Positions 52,863 to 59,821 of a stretch of 64,000 nucleotides of DNA are shown one piece after another. The DNA lies in the IMG/VR virus record IMGVR_UViG_3300021368_000004, positions 1 to 64,000 of that record; one strand, written 5' to 3'. The stretch comes from a virus. Numbering within the stretch: position 1 is the first letter of the stretch; each line of letters starts with the position of its first letter. Under the pieces are notes generated by a model. That model did no database searches. It saw only the letters and a program-made list of their open reading frames with translations, and was not told the origin of the DNA. Position numbers and translations under genes: made by a program.

Positions 52863-53200
52863 CGCCTCATCTTTGCCATAGCTTCTGCATCTTTCTTACG
52901 TGTAACAGGTACACTATTAGATTTATGCATAGTGCCTATACCAATGATATAGTCACCTGTGTATTGATTTGCCTTGCCCTTTGGACAAGTGCCAGGTATG
53001 GCATCAGAAGTCTTAACGCCTGAATCTCCATCATTTCTATATGTAGGTATTTCTGATCTAACATCTGATGCCTTACCCTTTACGCCCATCTTCTTTAGAA
53101 AGGCTTCGTGATGTGCCATGGCTTCTTTCCATCCAGGTTTACGTTTAACCTTACGACGGCTACCATGAACTTGTACACCACGAATCATATGCATACTCAT
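52859..53200 (-). CDS. Basic hypothetical protein (113 aa)
   Basis: 113 residues from the ATG at 53200. A frame-open upstream ATG exists at 53257, but AAGGAG sits right before 53200 and the upstream codons cross the hairpins. The product is basic: MHMIRGVQVHGSRRKVKRKPG, HHEAFLKKMGVKGKA, PVTRKKDAEAMAKMRR. A conserved-looking YTGDYIIGIGTMHKSN stretch resembles the structured part of small phage proteins. It has a structured leader (53218-53327). No function assigned. Confidence 0.6.
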   Translation of the reverse strand: MSMHMIRGVQVHGSRRKVKRKPGWKEAMAHHEAFLKKMGVKGKASDVRSEIPTYRNDGDSGVKTSDAIPGTCPKGKANQYTGDYIIGIGTMHKSNSVPVTRKKDAEAMAKMRR

Positions 53201-53217
53201 AATAATCTCCTTGTCAA

Positions 53218-53327
53218 TTGGAGGGGCTTCTCGAGTGCCCCTCCAACCTATCTGCATTTAACGTATGCAGCAACCGACTGAGTTTATCGGTACCAGTGAC
53301 TAAACCGACCTAAATGCCCTGTACAGG
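53218..53327 (-). promoter_or_regulatory. Structured GC-rich leader with several hairpins
   Basis: About 110 bases, GC-richer than the phage around it, with no supported gene. Seen: perfect 10-bp stem TTGGAGGGGC/GCCCCTCCAA (53218-53246, 9-base loop); CTGCAT/ATGCAG stem (53252-53270); repeat ACCGA (53273) - TCGGT (53287) - ACCGA (53304), which allows two exclusive stems; palindrome CCTGTACAGG (53318-53327). It lies just before the ribosome site of 52859. A folding leader or a small RNA is likely. Confidence 0.5.
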
Positions 53328-53395
53328 AACTTTCAATTACATCTAGGCTTTTTTGGGTACGTTTGGCGTAATTGCCAGGCTTTCCCCTTTGCCTA

Positions 53396-53659
53396 TTAGT
53401 CCCAATCGTTATCGTAACGAGTGGTTTCGTACATGGTTTCACCATAGTACTCTTTTGCATAACTAGATGCATCTGTGTATTGATAGATGTTAGTCTCTTT
53501 AGGCAAAGGCATGTCTTTCAGATTCTTAGACTTTTTAATCTGAGGTTTAAGAGCACGTGTTTTACGCTTGATAGCGTCCATTCTCTTTTTACGATTAAGA
53601 TGATCAGCTGCTTTTTTGATAAGAGCCATACGTTCGTCATAAGTAGTTGCTATAGTCAT
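53396..53659 (-). CDS. Small basic hypothetical protein (87 aa)
   Basis: 87 residues: MTIATTYDERMALIKKAADHLNRKKRMDAIKRKTRALKPQIKKSKN, then LPKETNIYQYTDASSYAKEYYGETMYETTRYDNDWD. The N-terminal half is a very basic helix, likely nucleic-acid binding; the C-terminal half is acidic/Tyr-rich. The start at 53659 follows GGAGG and lies under the promoter at 53682. No family recognised. An overlapping alternative frame at 53284-53472 is discussed in the rejected list. Confidence 0.6.
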   Translation of the reverse strand: MTIATTYDERMALIKKAADHLNRKKRMDAIKRKTRALKPQIKKSKNLKDMPLPKETNIYQYTDASSYAKEYYGETMYETTRYDNDWD

Positions 53660-53681
53660 GTGACCTCCATAATATAATTTG

Positions 53682-53710
53682 ATCCTACACTATTGGTAGG
53701 TATTTGTACA
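53682..53710 (-). promoter_or_regulatory. Early/middle promoter (TGTACA-N17-TAGGAT)
   Basis: Minus strand: -35 TGTACA (53705-53710), 17-bp spacer, -10 TAGGAT (53682-53687), 23 bases upstream of the ATG at 53659. A TGTGACA-GGA-TGTCACA palindrome abuts the -35 box on its upstream side. Confidence 0.62.
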
Positions 53711-53727
53711 TGTGACAGGATGTCACA
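53711..53727 (-). other. Palindrome TGTGACA-GGA-TGTCACA at a gene end
   Basis: Perfect 7-bp arms, 3-base centre, one base after the stop of the HAD phosphatase gene and directly next to the -35 of the promoter at 53682. May be an RNA hairpin at the transcript end or a protein-binding site. See related copies at 54995 and 51676. Confidence 0.5.
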
Positions 53728-53728
53728 C

Positions 53729-54256
53729 CTAATCGTAGCACATCCTGCCATCATGCATTCTGAATACATCAGTCAACTGATCATCGAGATATTCTAGATC
53801 ATCTTTGTTGCACTGAAACCTAATGCCGATTCCACCTGCATTTTCCCATGCAATGATGTTTGAAGGCTTATCATCAATTAAGATGTTAGGTTTACCAGAC
53901 AATCGACTGATTGCATACTTATGCTTATTAGAAGTAAAGATAAGCTTCTCAAGATCATCAGGCATAAAACCGTGAATTGTAAGCCACTTACGTTTCCAAA
54001 AAGCAGAGTTGTAATGATCATCTCGTAGAGGTGAAGAACAGATTCCCCAATCTCCATCTGAATGTTCTTTTACAATCTCAACGATATCGGCAGCTTCAGC
54101 AAAAGCAGGAATCTGATAAAAGAAATCTGTATTGCGAATCTCATTCAAGCATCGCTCGATATTCTTTATATCTTTCCAGTGATCAGCACCGAAATCATCT
54201 TCTAGTTTTCCAAAGAAGTCAGCAATGACTCCATCCATATCTAAATATACTGTCAT
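53729..54256 (-). CDS. HAD-family 5'(3')-deoxyribonucleotidase-like phosphatase
   Basis: 175 residues. MTVYLDMDGVIADF holds the HAD nucleophile pair Asp6/Asp8. GICSSPLRDD supplies the second HAD motif, and NILIDDKPSNIIAWENAGGIGIRF the final Asp pair. The size and 'CSSPLRDD' type suggest a cytosolic nucleotidase (NT5C-like), which removes the phosphate from dNMPs. Many marine phages carry such enzymes, probably for nucleotide pool control. The start overlaps the upstream stop (TAATG). Substrate range unproven. Confidence 0.82.
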   Translation of the reverse strand: MTVYLDMDGVIADFFGKLEDDFGADHWKDIKNIERCLNEIRNTDFFYQIPAFAEAADIVEIVKEHSDGDWGICSSPLRDDHYNSAFWKRKWLTIHGFMPDDLEKLIFTSNKHKYAISRLSGKPNILIDDKPSNIIAWENAGGIGIRFQCNKDDLEYLDDQLTDVFRMHDGRMCYD

Positions 54257-54495
54257 TACACACCAAACCTATCTGCTATTTCATCTAGCGCTTCTTGTCC
54301 GCCTGATGATAGCCTATCCCAATCGAAATATAAATCTTCGATTAATTTTTTCACAAGAGTAGCACTCCATCCTTCAACAGTCAAAGCCTTTATATCAGCT
54401 ATGTAGTCTAGAGTTGCTTTTCCACTAGATGACATTCGATAATAATCGAAATATAAGTCATCAATTAATTCTTTATTTTTTTCAGAAACACCCAT
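54256..54495 (-). CDS. Internally duplicated small protein (79 aa)
   Basis: 79 residues with two similar halves: KELIDDLYFDYYRMSSSGKATLDYIADI and KKLIEDLYFDWDRLSSGGQEALDEIADR (about 40 residues apart). Each is a helix-turn-helix-like hairpin with a conserved DLYFD-x-x-RxSS-G motif. No family recognised. A single ancestral repeat probably duplicated. It may bind a symmetric partner or nucleic acid. TAATG coupling with 54495 and with the HAD phosphatase gene downstream. Confidence 0.6.
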   Translation of the reverse strand: MGVSEKNKELIDDLYFDYYRMSSSGKATLDYIADIKALTVEGWSATLVKKLIEDLYFDWDRLSSGGQEALDEIADRFGV

Positions 54496-54893
54496 TAAGC
54501 AGCCTCCTCTTCCATCGCTTTTGCAATGATCATGTTTGAGCGATAATGAATACCGAACTGCTCAACCGCTGCTAACTTAATAATCCTACGAAACTCAGGA
54601 GCTATTGTGTCTTCACAATATTCCCAGTTGATTTTTGCATCAAAAGCAAGTTGACTACGAACAGTAGGAACAGGTACCTCAGCATAGTTCATGCCAAAGA
54701 TAGAAGCAAATTCTTTACGACGATTTGCTAAACCATTGTTGAAGCAGTCATACACAGCATTCTGAGCTTTACGAAATCTCTCAAGATACTTGTTAGCTGA
54801 ACGAGGTGATTCTACTGAACCTTCAAGAGGAATTAATTCATTCAACTTGTCAATTACTGTCTCTAGATCGCCAAGACTTTTTTGCATAAACAT
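54495..54893 (-). CDS. Hypothetical protein (132 aa)
   Basis: 132 residues from the ATG at 54893. The earlier ATG at 54908 lies on the AAGGAG ribosome site itself, so 54893 is preferred. Sequence: MFMQKSLGDLETVIDKLNELIPLEG, KYLERFRKAQNAVYDCFNNGLANRRKEFASIFGMNYAEVP, EYCEDTIAPEFRRIIKLAAVEQFG. Mostly helical. No family recognised. First gene of the unit from promoter 54920; expected early or middle expression. Confidence 0.6.
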   Translation of the reverse strand: MFMQKSLGDLETVIDKLNELIPLEGSVESPRSANKYLERFRKAQNAVYDCFNNGLANRRKEFASIFGMNYAEVPVPTVRSQLAFDAKINWEYCEDTIAPEFRRIIKLAAVEQFGIHYRSNMIIAKAMEEEAA

Positions 54894-54919
54894 AATAATC
54901 TCCTTCATGTTATATTAAT

Positions 54920-54948
54920 AATCTAACATGTTTCATATCAAATGTACA
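54920..54948 (-). promoter_or_regulatory. Early/middle promoter (TGTACA-N17-TAGATT)
   Basis: Minus strand: -35 TGTACA (54943-54948), 17-bp spacer, -10 TAGATT (54920-54925), 27 bases upstream of the ATG at 54893. It lies just downstream of the terminator at 54949-54978, cleanly separating two units. Confidence 0.66.
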
Positions 54949-54978
54949 TAAAAAAATGCGCATAAAGCGCACTTTTTT
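54949..54978 (-). terminator. Intrinsic terminator (bidirectional form)
   Basis: A-tract, stem TGCGC, loop ATAAA, stem GCGCA, T-tract. Works on both strands; on the minus strand it ends the exported-protein operon (55013 upward) before promoter 54920. Confidence 0.8.
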
Positions 54979-54994
54979 CATTTTATTTAGTTAT

Positions 54995-55012
54995 TGTGAC
55001 ATTTATGTCACA
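54995..55012 (-). other. Palindrome TGTGACA-TTTA-TGTCACA at a gene end
   Basis: 7-bp perfect arms with a 4-base centre, abutting the stop codon of 55013. Same arms as at 53711. Upstream of the terminator, so it may be an additional 3'-end hairpin. Confidence 0.5.
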
Positions 55013-55675
55013 CTATTGTGATAATGGATTATCTAATGCTTCTTGTAGTCTTTCGAATATTTCTTTATCTAATGCCTTCATATCAGTTCGTATATCTTTA
55101 TCTAATAGCCTTGCACTAGCTTCTATTTCACGTATAGATGCGGTAACATCTTTCTGTTGTTCATTCATATCATTTCGTATAGATTCTAATGTATTACCTA
55201 TACTAGCTTGTGTAGCTTTAATTCGTGCTTCTGATTCCTCAAGGTTGGTACTGATCTTATCTCTCAGATCTGCCATCGTGTCTTGATTATCTTTCAGAGT
55301 AATTCTAAATCTCTCTTCAAATGTATCAAGCTTTGTATATACGTCATTACGTAGTTTACGTACAGTTGCTTCTGCTCTTTGTACTTGTTCTTCTAAAAGG
55401 ACTATTTGTCCTTCTAGTCGTGAAACATCATTGGCTAAGTCTTGTCTGATCTCTGTCGTATATGCTATAGCATCGTTTAGTTTTTGTAATTGTAAATCAT
55501 TAGCGGCCGCTATCTCATCTACATCGACATTCTGAACAATCTCTCTCATGTCCATATAGTCTTTGTAGAATTCGAATCCTCCCCATGCAGCACCACCTAA
55601 TGTAGATAATGCAGTAAGAATCACCATCATCTTACCGCCTCTAAAAGTCATGCCTCCGAATTCCATCTCAGCCAT
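55013..55675 (-). CDS. Membrane-anchored coiled-coil protein
   Basis: 220 residues. A short N-terminus with one membrane helix (MMVILTALSTLGGAAWGGFEFY, about residues 16-37) is followed by a long coiled coil of about 170 residues (KLNDAIAYTTEIRQDLANDV, VSRLEGQIVLLEEQVQRAEATVRKLR, and three further heptad-rich stretches). The extended rod would lie in the periplasm or cytoplasm. No enzyme motif. Overlaps 55668 by ATG GCT GA. It may be a spanin-like, holin-like or scaffold protein; none is shown by the sequence. Confidence 0.65.
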   Translation of the reverse strand: MAEMEFGGMTFRGGKMMVILTALSTLGGAAWGGFEFYKDYMDMREIVQNVDVDEIAAANDLQLQKLNDAIAYTTEIRQDLANDVSRLEGQIVLLEEQVQRAEATVRKLRNDVYTKLDTFEERFRITLKDNQDTMADLRDKISTNLEESEARIKATQASIGNTLESIRNDMNEQQKDVTASIREIEASARLLDKDIRTDMKALDKEIFERLQEALDNPLSQ

Positions 55676-55856
55676 TGATCAGTCCTTGTAGTTGTGGACC
55701 AAAACTACCAACAGCCCATAGCATGATAACTAAAGCGATTACTCCGATTAATACCCATTTCATCTTGAAATCATCTACTGTCATTTTAAATGCAAACAAT
55801 TCGTTACCTAACACACGAATTGCCATTTCTAATTTGCCTTCTGGTTCATCTGCCAT
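55668..55856 (-). CDS. Small single-pass membrane protein (62 aa)
   Basis: 62 residues: acidic N-terminus MADEPEGKLEMAIRVLGNELFAF, one membrane helix (WVLIGVIALVIMLWAVGSF, about 34-52), short tail. The partner at 55013 is immediately downstream and overlapping, so they may form a membrane pair, such as a small holin with a coiled-coil partner. This is an inference from order only. Confidence 0.58.
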   Translation of the reverse strand: MADEPEGKLEMAIRVLGNELFAFKMTVDDFKMKWVLIGVIALVIMLWAVGSFGPQLQGLING

Positions 55857-55858
55857 AT

Positions 55859-56260
55859 CTATTCCTCAAATTGTAATTCTTTGAGAGATTGAATTTCTTT
55901 TCTTAGTTGTTCCAACTCTAAAGATTTCTTTTGCAATTCTAATTCATATAATCTATTACAGTCAATTCTTTTCTTTGGTTTAGATCCGAGTGGTATTACT
56001 ATCCGACTATAAACACCGATACTGCCAACATCTTTCTCATTTATCCAATTGTTCATCGAATCATATCTACCACCATCTATGAGTCCGGTTACACCAAACT
56101 CTAATGTGGTTGCAGAACCGATTGCATTCGAACAATCCATTTGACCTGATTTAAATTTATCTGATTGATAACTACCAGGTGCACTTGGTAATTGTAGGTT
56201 TAGAGATTCTGCATAAGCAGAACCAGCCATCATACAAATAACCAAAATAATATATCGCAT
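55859..56260 (-). CDS. Exported protein with signal peptide (133 aa)
   Basis: Signal peptide MRYIILVICMMAGSAYA, with cleavage predicted after AYA. The mature protein has a conserved block (QMDCSNAIGSATTLEFGVTGLID) and GSIGVYSRIVIPLGSKPKKRIDCNRLYELELQKKSLELEQLRKE. Two Cys (in DCSNA and RIDCNR) could form a disulphide in the periplasm; the C-terminal is helical. Related exported proteins occur in cyanophages and pelagiphages next to the gene types at 58008 and 60144. Function unknown. Confidence 0.62.
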   Translation of the reverse strand: MRYIILVICMMAGSAYAESLNLQLPSAPGSYQSDKFKSGQMDCSNAIGSATTLEFGVTGLIDGGRYDSMNNWINEKDVGSIGVYSRIVIPLGSKPKKRIDCNRLYELELQKKSLELEQLRKEIQSLKELQFEE

Positions 56261-56267
56261 TATAATC

Positions 56268-56639
56268 TCACTTAACTCTGGAGCAAATCCTCGATCTAAC
56301 TCCCGTACCTGTCACTTCAGATTTTAAATGCTTTGATGTAGTGCAAATAAACTCTATTCGTTCAAGGTCTTGTTTTCTGATATTGACGTCAAAATCTGCA
56401 TGTTCTAGATGCTCTAGTTTCATTATCTTATTTTTCGAATGAAATGGTATTTTATTCCATTCCTCATCATGTACAGATACTTCATAATATTTTACATCCT
56501 CACGTCTGTTCCACATATGTAACTTAGCAAAGTATACACCATCAACAATATGTGGTTTAAACTCAGGATATGTCGGCGTCAGTTCATGGGCTGCAGCGCT
56601 ACTCGTAAATAACACCGCAGCCATTAATAATTTCCACAT
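56268..56639 (-). CDS. Exported protein with signal peptide (123 aa)
   Basis: MWKLLMAAVLFTSSAAA is a signal peptide, then HELTPTYPEFKPHIVDGVYFAKLHMWN, a beta-rich body with VKYYEVSVHDEEW and a Cys pair late (FICTTS, SRICSR). Likely periplasmic. GGGAGA lies upstream of the ATG. No family recognised. Its immunoglobulin-like pattern is plausible but unproven. Part of the run of exported genes transcribed from 58608. Confidence 0.6.
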   Translation of the reverse strand: MWKLLMAAVLFTSSAAAHELTPTYPEFKPHIVDGVYFAKLHMWNRREDVKYYEVSVHDEEWNKIPFHSKNKIMKLEHLEHADFDVNIRKQDLERIEFICTTSKHLKSEVTGTGVRSRICSRVK

Positions 56640-56663
56640 CGCGTGTCTCCCTTTTAGAGGGTA

Positions 56664-57158
56664 TTAGTCGGCAACACACGTAGCTGTAACCATAGCTTTG
56701 TACTCGCCACCTGGAAATGGTTTACCTTCACCATATGTGACTTCTGATTCAATTTTAAACCATGCACTTCCGGCTTGTGATAGTGCAAATTCTGTCCACT
56801 CGTTGTATTCAGTTTTTGCATCTTCATAACCTGACATAGCTGTAACTGTACCAGATGAATATGTTGTTTCACCATCCCAATTCACAGCATCAGTTAAATT
56901 AGGTGATGTTGTAAACTCAGTTGGCCAACCAATCTTAGCGGTATAAGCATCTGCAAGAGTCACGTCGTAACGTACCATCGCGTCAATACCACCATCTGCA
57001 GCTTTAGTACTCAACTCATCGGCTGTTGGGTTACCATATACACCTGCAGTAGATGTGTAAACGGAACACTTAGACGATACGGTACCAGATATCTCAGTCG
57101 CCCAAGCACCAGTAGTCGCAAGTCCAATTGCTCCAAGGGTTAAAATAGTTCTGAACAT
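56664..57158 (-). CDS. Exported protein with signal peptide (164 aa)
   Basis: 164 residues from the ATG at 57158, chosen because GGAGAA lies 5 bases before it; an in-frame ATG at 57170 is on the ribosome site. Signal peptide MFRTILTLGAIGLATTGAWA. The mature part is a beta-rich Thr/Ser/Ala protein (SSKCSVYTSTAGVYGN, NWDGETTYSSGTVTAMSGY, MVTATCVAD) with a Cys near each end, like an exported fimbrial-type or DUF4402-like domain. That resemblance is weak. Function unknown. Confidence 0.58.
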   Translation of the reverse strand: MFRTILTLGAIGLATTGAWATEISGTVSSKCSVYTSTAGVYGNPTADELSTKAADGGIDAMVRYDVTLADAYTAKIGWPTEFTTSPNLTDAVNWDGETTYSSGTVTAMSGYEDAKTEYNEWTEFALSQAGSAWFKIESEVTYGEGKPFPGGEYKAMVTATCVAD

Positions 57159-57169
57159 TTGTTTCTCCA

Positions 57170-58075
57170 TTATCGTTCATACTGTGAGCGAACCATAGTT
57201 CTGTGATTAGCATCAGATGCTAAATTTCTCAACGCTCGTCTATTATCTGGATAATCTGTAGTCGGTAACTTAACTGTTTCCTCATACACACCACCCGGCA
57301 ATGATGTAGCATAATATTGATTGAGTTTCGGCACTTGCGCTAATTCTGCAAGTATCGAGGCCTGCTCACTTGTATCAACCATGGCTTCCAAACTGTTGTC
57401 AGCTCCTAGTTGTTCCTCCAGGCTTTCTTCTTCTCTTTCCTCTTCTTCAACTTCAAGTTCTTCTTCTTCTTTTGGCTTCTCAGCTTCTTCTGCAAGATTA
57501 GCTTGAACCCATTCATCATAAAAAGGATCATCGACTTCAGGTGCTTCAAGATTAGCAATGTAATCTGATAAAGCAGCTTCATAACCAGGACATATTGGAT
57601 CTGCAAGAGGTGTTAAATAACACTTTTCCAATGTCTCATCAATGACCATTTTATAATTATATATTACAAACGGATCTTCTATAGATCCTTCACCTTCAAC
57701 TTGTAATGAACCATCTCCCCATCGATTCGCATTTGTATATCCAAATCTAAAAAACTTTTGTATCGTGCCACCGTACTGATTACTCCAATCATCTGTATGC
57801 TCAAATACTTTTTCACCAGGATTTGCAAGATCTTCATGTGACAAAGTTACAGTTGCATCGTCCTCTTGTTCTTTCACCATTGTATATCTATAATACAAAC
57901 CATTAATCTCAACAGTCATAAATGGCTGAGAGAAATCAGGCAATATATTTTTCATAGCCCAAGCAAGTCCATCTCGAGCTGCATTATTAGTTGATGCGTA
58001 GGTAGTGTCAGAGTAGCAGTAAGAGTAAGAGGCCACCCACAAAACCGCCGCCCATGAGAGTCGACTTAGTTTCAT
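57170..58075 (-). CDS. Exported protein with acidic Glu-rich tract
   Basis: 301 residues from the ATG at 58075. The first 28 residues of the longer frame (from 58159) would sit over the upstream gene and lack a signal, so 58075 is chosen: MKLSRLSWAAVLWVASYSYC is a signal peptide. The mature part is DGLAWAMKNILPDFSQPFMTVEINGLYYRYTMVK ... LTPLADPICPGYEAALSDYI, then a long Glu/Lys tract (KPKEEEELEVEEEEREEESLEEQ) and a C-terminal domain. The acidic tract may be disordered. Function unknown. Confidence 0.6.
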   Translation of the reverse strand: MKLSRLSWAAVLWVASYSYCYSDTTYASTNNAARDGLAWAMKNILPDFSQPFMTVEINGLYYRYTMVKEQEDDATVTLSHEDLANPGEKVFEHTDDWSNQYGGTIQKFFRFGYTNANRWGDGSLQVEGEGSIEDPFVIYNYKMVIDETLEKCYLTPLADPICPGYEAALSDYIANLEAPEVDDPFYDEWVQANLAEEAEKPKEEEELEVEEEEREEESLEEQLGADNSLEAMVDTSEQASILAELAQVPKLNQYYATSLPGGVYEETVKLPTTDYPDNRRALRNLASDANHRTMVRSQYER

Positions 58076-58577
58076 CGTCCATATCCCTAATAATATTCTT
58101 CTGTGGTTCTTCAGGCTGACGTTCACTATCTGCCAACCAAGCAGCTTTTGCTGCATCACCTATCATACCATCATAAGGACAAGGTGTACCTGCATCCATC
58201 ATCGCATCAAATACGCGAGGATCTTGACACATAACTGAAACCGCTGCTACTTTCATACCCATATCATATAAGGTCTTTGCGTTCTTCAGTTTCTCACAAT
58301 TCATATCCCGTACTGTCTTGCCAGCCGAGATACCTAAAATCTGTGTTTGTACTGCACCAGAAACTCCAACTGTACATAAATCTGAATTTGCTGAATTGAT
58401 TGATGGTGCAATAGCGGAAGGGGGCGGTGATTTAACCGTTGTAGTAGATGTGCTTGTACTATCAACTGTAGATGTGTTAATGTTATCAGTTTTGATTACA
58501 TCTTCGGGGGCTTCTTGGCCTAAAGATGCCGTGGCGATAAAAATCATAACCACTAGTAAACCTAGTTGTCTGAGCAT
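58008..58577 (-). CDS. Exported/membrane protein of the SPPPSAIAPSI type
   Basis: 189 residues from ATG 58577 (signal peptide MLRQLGLLVVMIFIATASLG; the TTG at 58589 is less likely). The centre is the conserved block SPPPSAIAPSINSANSDLCTVGVSGAVQTQILGISAGKTVRDMNCEKL with KTLYDMGMKVAAVSVMC, common in T4-like cyanophages and pelagiphages, function unknown. The C-terminus FVGGLLLLLLL is a short hydrophobic helix. The last 68 bases overlap the signal-peptide start of 57170. Transcribed from the late promoter at 58608, so it is a late gene. Confidence 0.68.
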   Translation of the reverse strand: MLRQLGLLVVMIFIATASLGQEAPEDVIKTDNINTSTVDSTSTSTTTVKSPPPSAIAPSINSANSDLCTVGVSGAVQTQILGISAGKTVRDMNCEKLKNAKTLYDMGMKVAAVSVMCQDPRVFDAMMDAGTPCPYDGMIGDAAKAAWLADSERQPEEPQKNIIRDMDDETKSTLMGGGFVGGLLLLLLL

Positions 58578-58607
58578 ATTAAAATCCAAAATAATTTATA
58601 TATGCTG

Positions 58608-58615
58608 TATTTATA
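58608..58615 (-). promoter_or_regulatory. T4-type late promoter (TATAAATA) for the exported-protein operon
   Basis: Minus strand TATAAATA directly following the TAG of gene 58616, 31-38 bases before the ATG at 58577. It may drive 58008 to 55013, a unit ending at the terminator 54949. Confidence 0.68.
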
Positions 58616-58849
58616 CTAAAGTTTACTTTCAGCGCCTAGCCATGCAAAACATTTTGCGTCAATTGGTTCATATTTTAAACCTAATTGAGTTTCTGTTAAT
58701 AGCTGTGCCATTTGAGCATTGATTGTTGCCCAACATTGTTCTTCTGTCATAAACTTCATTCTAGAATTTGCAATCTCACATGAAGTAAAACTATGTGGCT
58801 GTCCTATAAGGCACCACATTACGGCTGCCGTAAATATTCCAGAGCCCAT
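58616..58849 (-). CDS. Small protein with N-terminal hydrophobic segment (77 aa)
   Basis: 77 residues from the ATG at 58849; AAGGAA is just before it, and the frame-open 58888 start lacks a site. MGSGIFTAAVMWCLIGQPHSF is a weak signal or membrane segment, then CEIANSRMKFMTEEQCWATINAQMAQLL and KCFAWLGAESKL with several Cys. No family recognised. Located directly before the late promoter of the exported-protein unit; probably a short periplasmic or membrane protein. Confidence 0.55.
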   Translation of the reverse strand: MGSGIFTAAVMWCLIGQPHSFTSCEIANSRMKFMTEEQCWATINAQMAQLLTETQLGLKYEPIDAKCFAWLGAESKL

Positions 58850-58850
58850 A

Positions 58851-59117
58851 TTATTTTCCTTTATAAATTTTTTGTAGATGAGTTTCAAACTCTTCTACTT
58901 TTGCAAGTCTATTAGGCCACAGAATATATTCTTTCTGTGGATTCTTCTTAAGGTTATTTAATAATGGTACTATCGCATTATATAAGTCGTCTAATTGCTT
59001 TTGATTAGACTTAGCAGTCTCACCAATTGTGGCTGCCTTCTCTTGTTCTTTTTGTACTGCTTCAAGTTCGTTTTCATCAACTGCTGTGAAACCGAAATCA
59101 AATAAATCCTGGCTCAT
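58851..59117 (-). CDS. Conserved T4-like phage protein 'DLFDFGFTAVDE' (88 aa)
   Basis: 88 residues from the ATG at 59117, since GGAGATAG lies before it; the frame extends to 59135. The N-terminus SQDLFDFGFTAVDENELEAVQ is followed by a helical region (SNQKQLDDLYNAIVPLLNNLKKNP) and a conserved end ILWPNRLAKVEEFETHLQKIYKG. This small protein is widespread in T4-like marine phages in similar spots; function unassigned. Its helical layout would suit a small assembly or scaffold role. Confidence 0.7.
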   Translation of the reverse strand: MSQDLFDFGFTAVDENELEAVQKEQEKAATIGETAKSNQKQLDDLYNAIVPLLNNLKKNPQKEYILWPNRLAKVEEFETHLQKIYKGK

Positions 59118-59748
59118 TTCTATCTCCGTAAACAAATGGTGTCATTACACCATCTTTAAAATGCGAGTACATATTACCTTCTTCTGTTGGTGGTCCAAAA
59201 TTAAAACGCTGTGCCAACAATTGTCTTTGTCTTGTTCCCTCTTCCACTGACGATGTAGTCCATGTCTTCCAGTCTTTATCGCCATATGGATATACTACTA
59301 TTGTGGCTTCACCCTCTTCACTCAAACCACCATATGTACTATTCTCTATATCGTTCCGTGTCTTTTTCATCCATTTATAGAGAGACTTTAATCTTGTTGT
59401 GATTGCAATCTCATGAATAGGAGTAGGACATCTAAACTGAAAACCTAACTCGTAGACCGGTGTGTTATGTTCAAACTTGATATCTTTCATCAGTTCATAC
59501 ATATTTATCTTTAATTCAGGCAGTTTAACGCCTTGTTCTATGTCATCTTGAAATGCCGTATAGACATAGCTATCTTTGTTTTTATACGGCGTTATAAATT
59601 GAATATAGTCCGCCGAAAAGTTACCTGATACTATTGTATCAAGTTTTTCGACAGACTCAGGAGAAAATTCTAAGGGCTCTTCCCTATTAATATTTACATC
59701 TTTTAAATAATCATAAAAGATACTAGCGTACTTCGGATTCTTTTTCAC
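59098..59748 (-). CDS. Hypothetical protein (216 aa)
   Basis: 216 residues starting at a GTG (59748), as no suitable ATG lies nearby; the frame overlaps the 32-residue gene at 59723 by 26 bases. Sequence: KKNPKYASIFYDYLKDVNINREEPLEFSPESVEKLDTI, then DYIQFITPYKNKDSYVYTAFQDDIE, and YGLSEEGEATIVVYPYGDKDWKTWTTSSVEEGTRQRQLLAQRF. No family recognised. Looks like a cytoplasmic alpha/beta protein. The stop is within the gene downstream. Confidence 0.58.
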   Translation of the reverse strand: MKKNPKYASIFYDYLKDVNINREEPLEFSPESVEKLDTIVSGNFSADYIQFITPYKNKDSYVYTAFQDDIEQGVKLPELKINMYELMKDIKFEHNTPVYELGFQFRCPTPIHEIAITTRLKSLYKWMKKTRNDIENSTYGGLSEEGEATIVVYPYGDKDWKTWTTSSVEEGTRQRQLLAQRFNFGPPTEEGNMYSHFKDGVMTPFVYGDRNEPGFI

Positions 59749-59821
59749 GTTCTTTCTTTAGCTTCCATAACATCCATTCGTAGTATCGAATAGGTTCATC
59801 ATCTTCAGTCGAGTGTGACAT
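59723..59821 (-). CDS. Very small basic/acidic protein (32 aa)
   Basis: MSHSTEDDEPIRYYEWMLWK then LKKEREKESEVR, 32 codons plus stop, translated by eye. The start at 59821 lies inside the end of 59805 and the stop lies 26 bases into the next gene, so it is part of a chain of overlapping genes. The 'DDEPIRYYEWM-WKLK' pattern is memorable from T4-like marine phages. Expression unproven, role unknown. Confidence 0.5.
   Translation of the reverse strand: MSHSTEDDEPIRYYEWMLWKLKKEREKESEVR

Noticed and set aside
53258-53321. tRNA-like outer stem GCATTTA/TAAATGC
   Set aside because: No T-loop (GTTCRA), no anticodon arm and only 64 bases, so not a tRNA. Treated as a structured leader.
53284-53472. 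62-residue minus-strand frame ending in GHLGRFSHWYR
   Set aside because: It overlaps the better supported 53396 gene by 77 bases, has no ribosome site at its start, and crosses a structured noncoding stretch. A frameshift link to the end of 53396 cannot be excluded.
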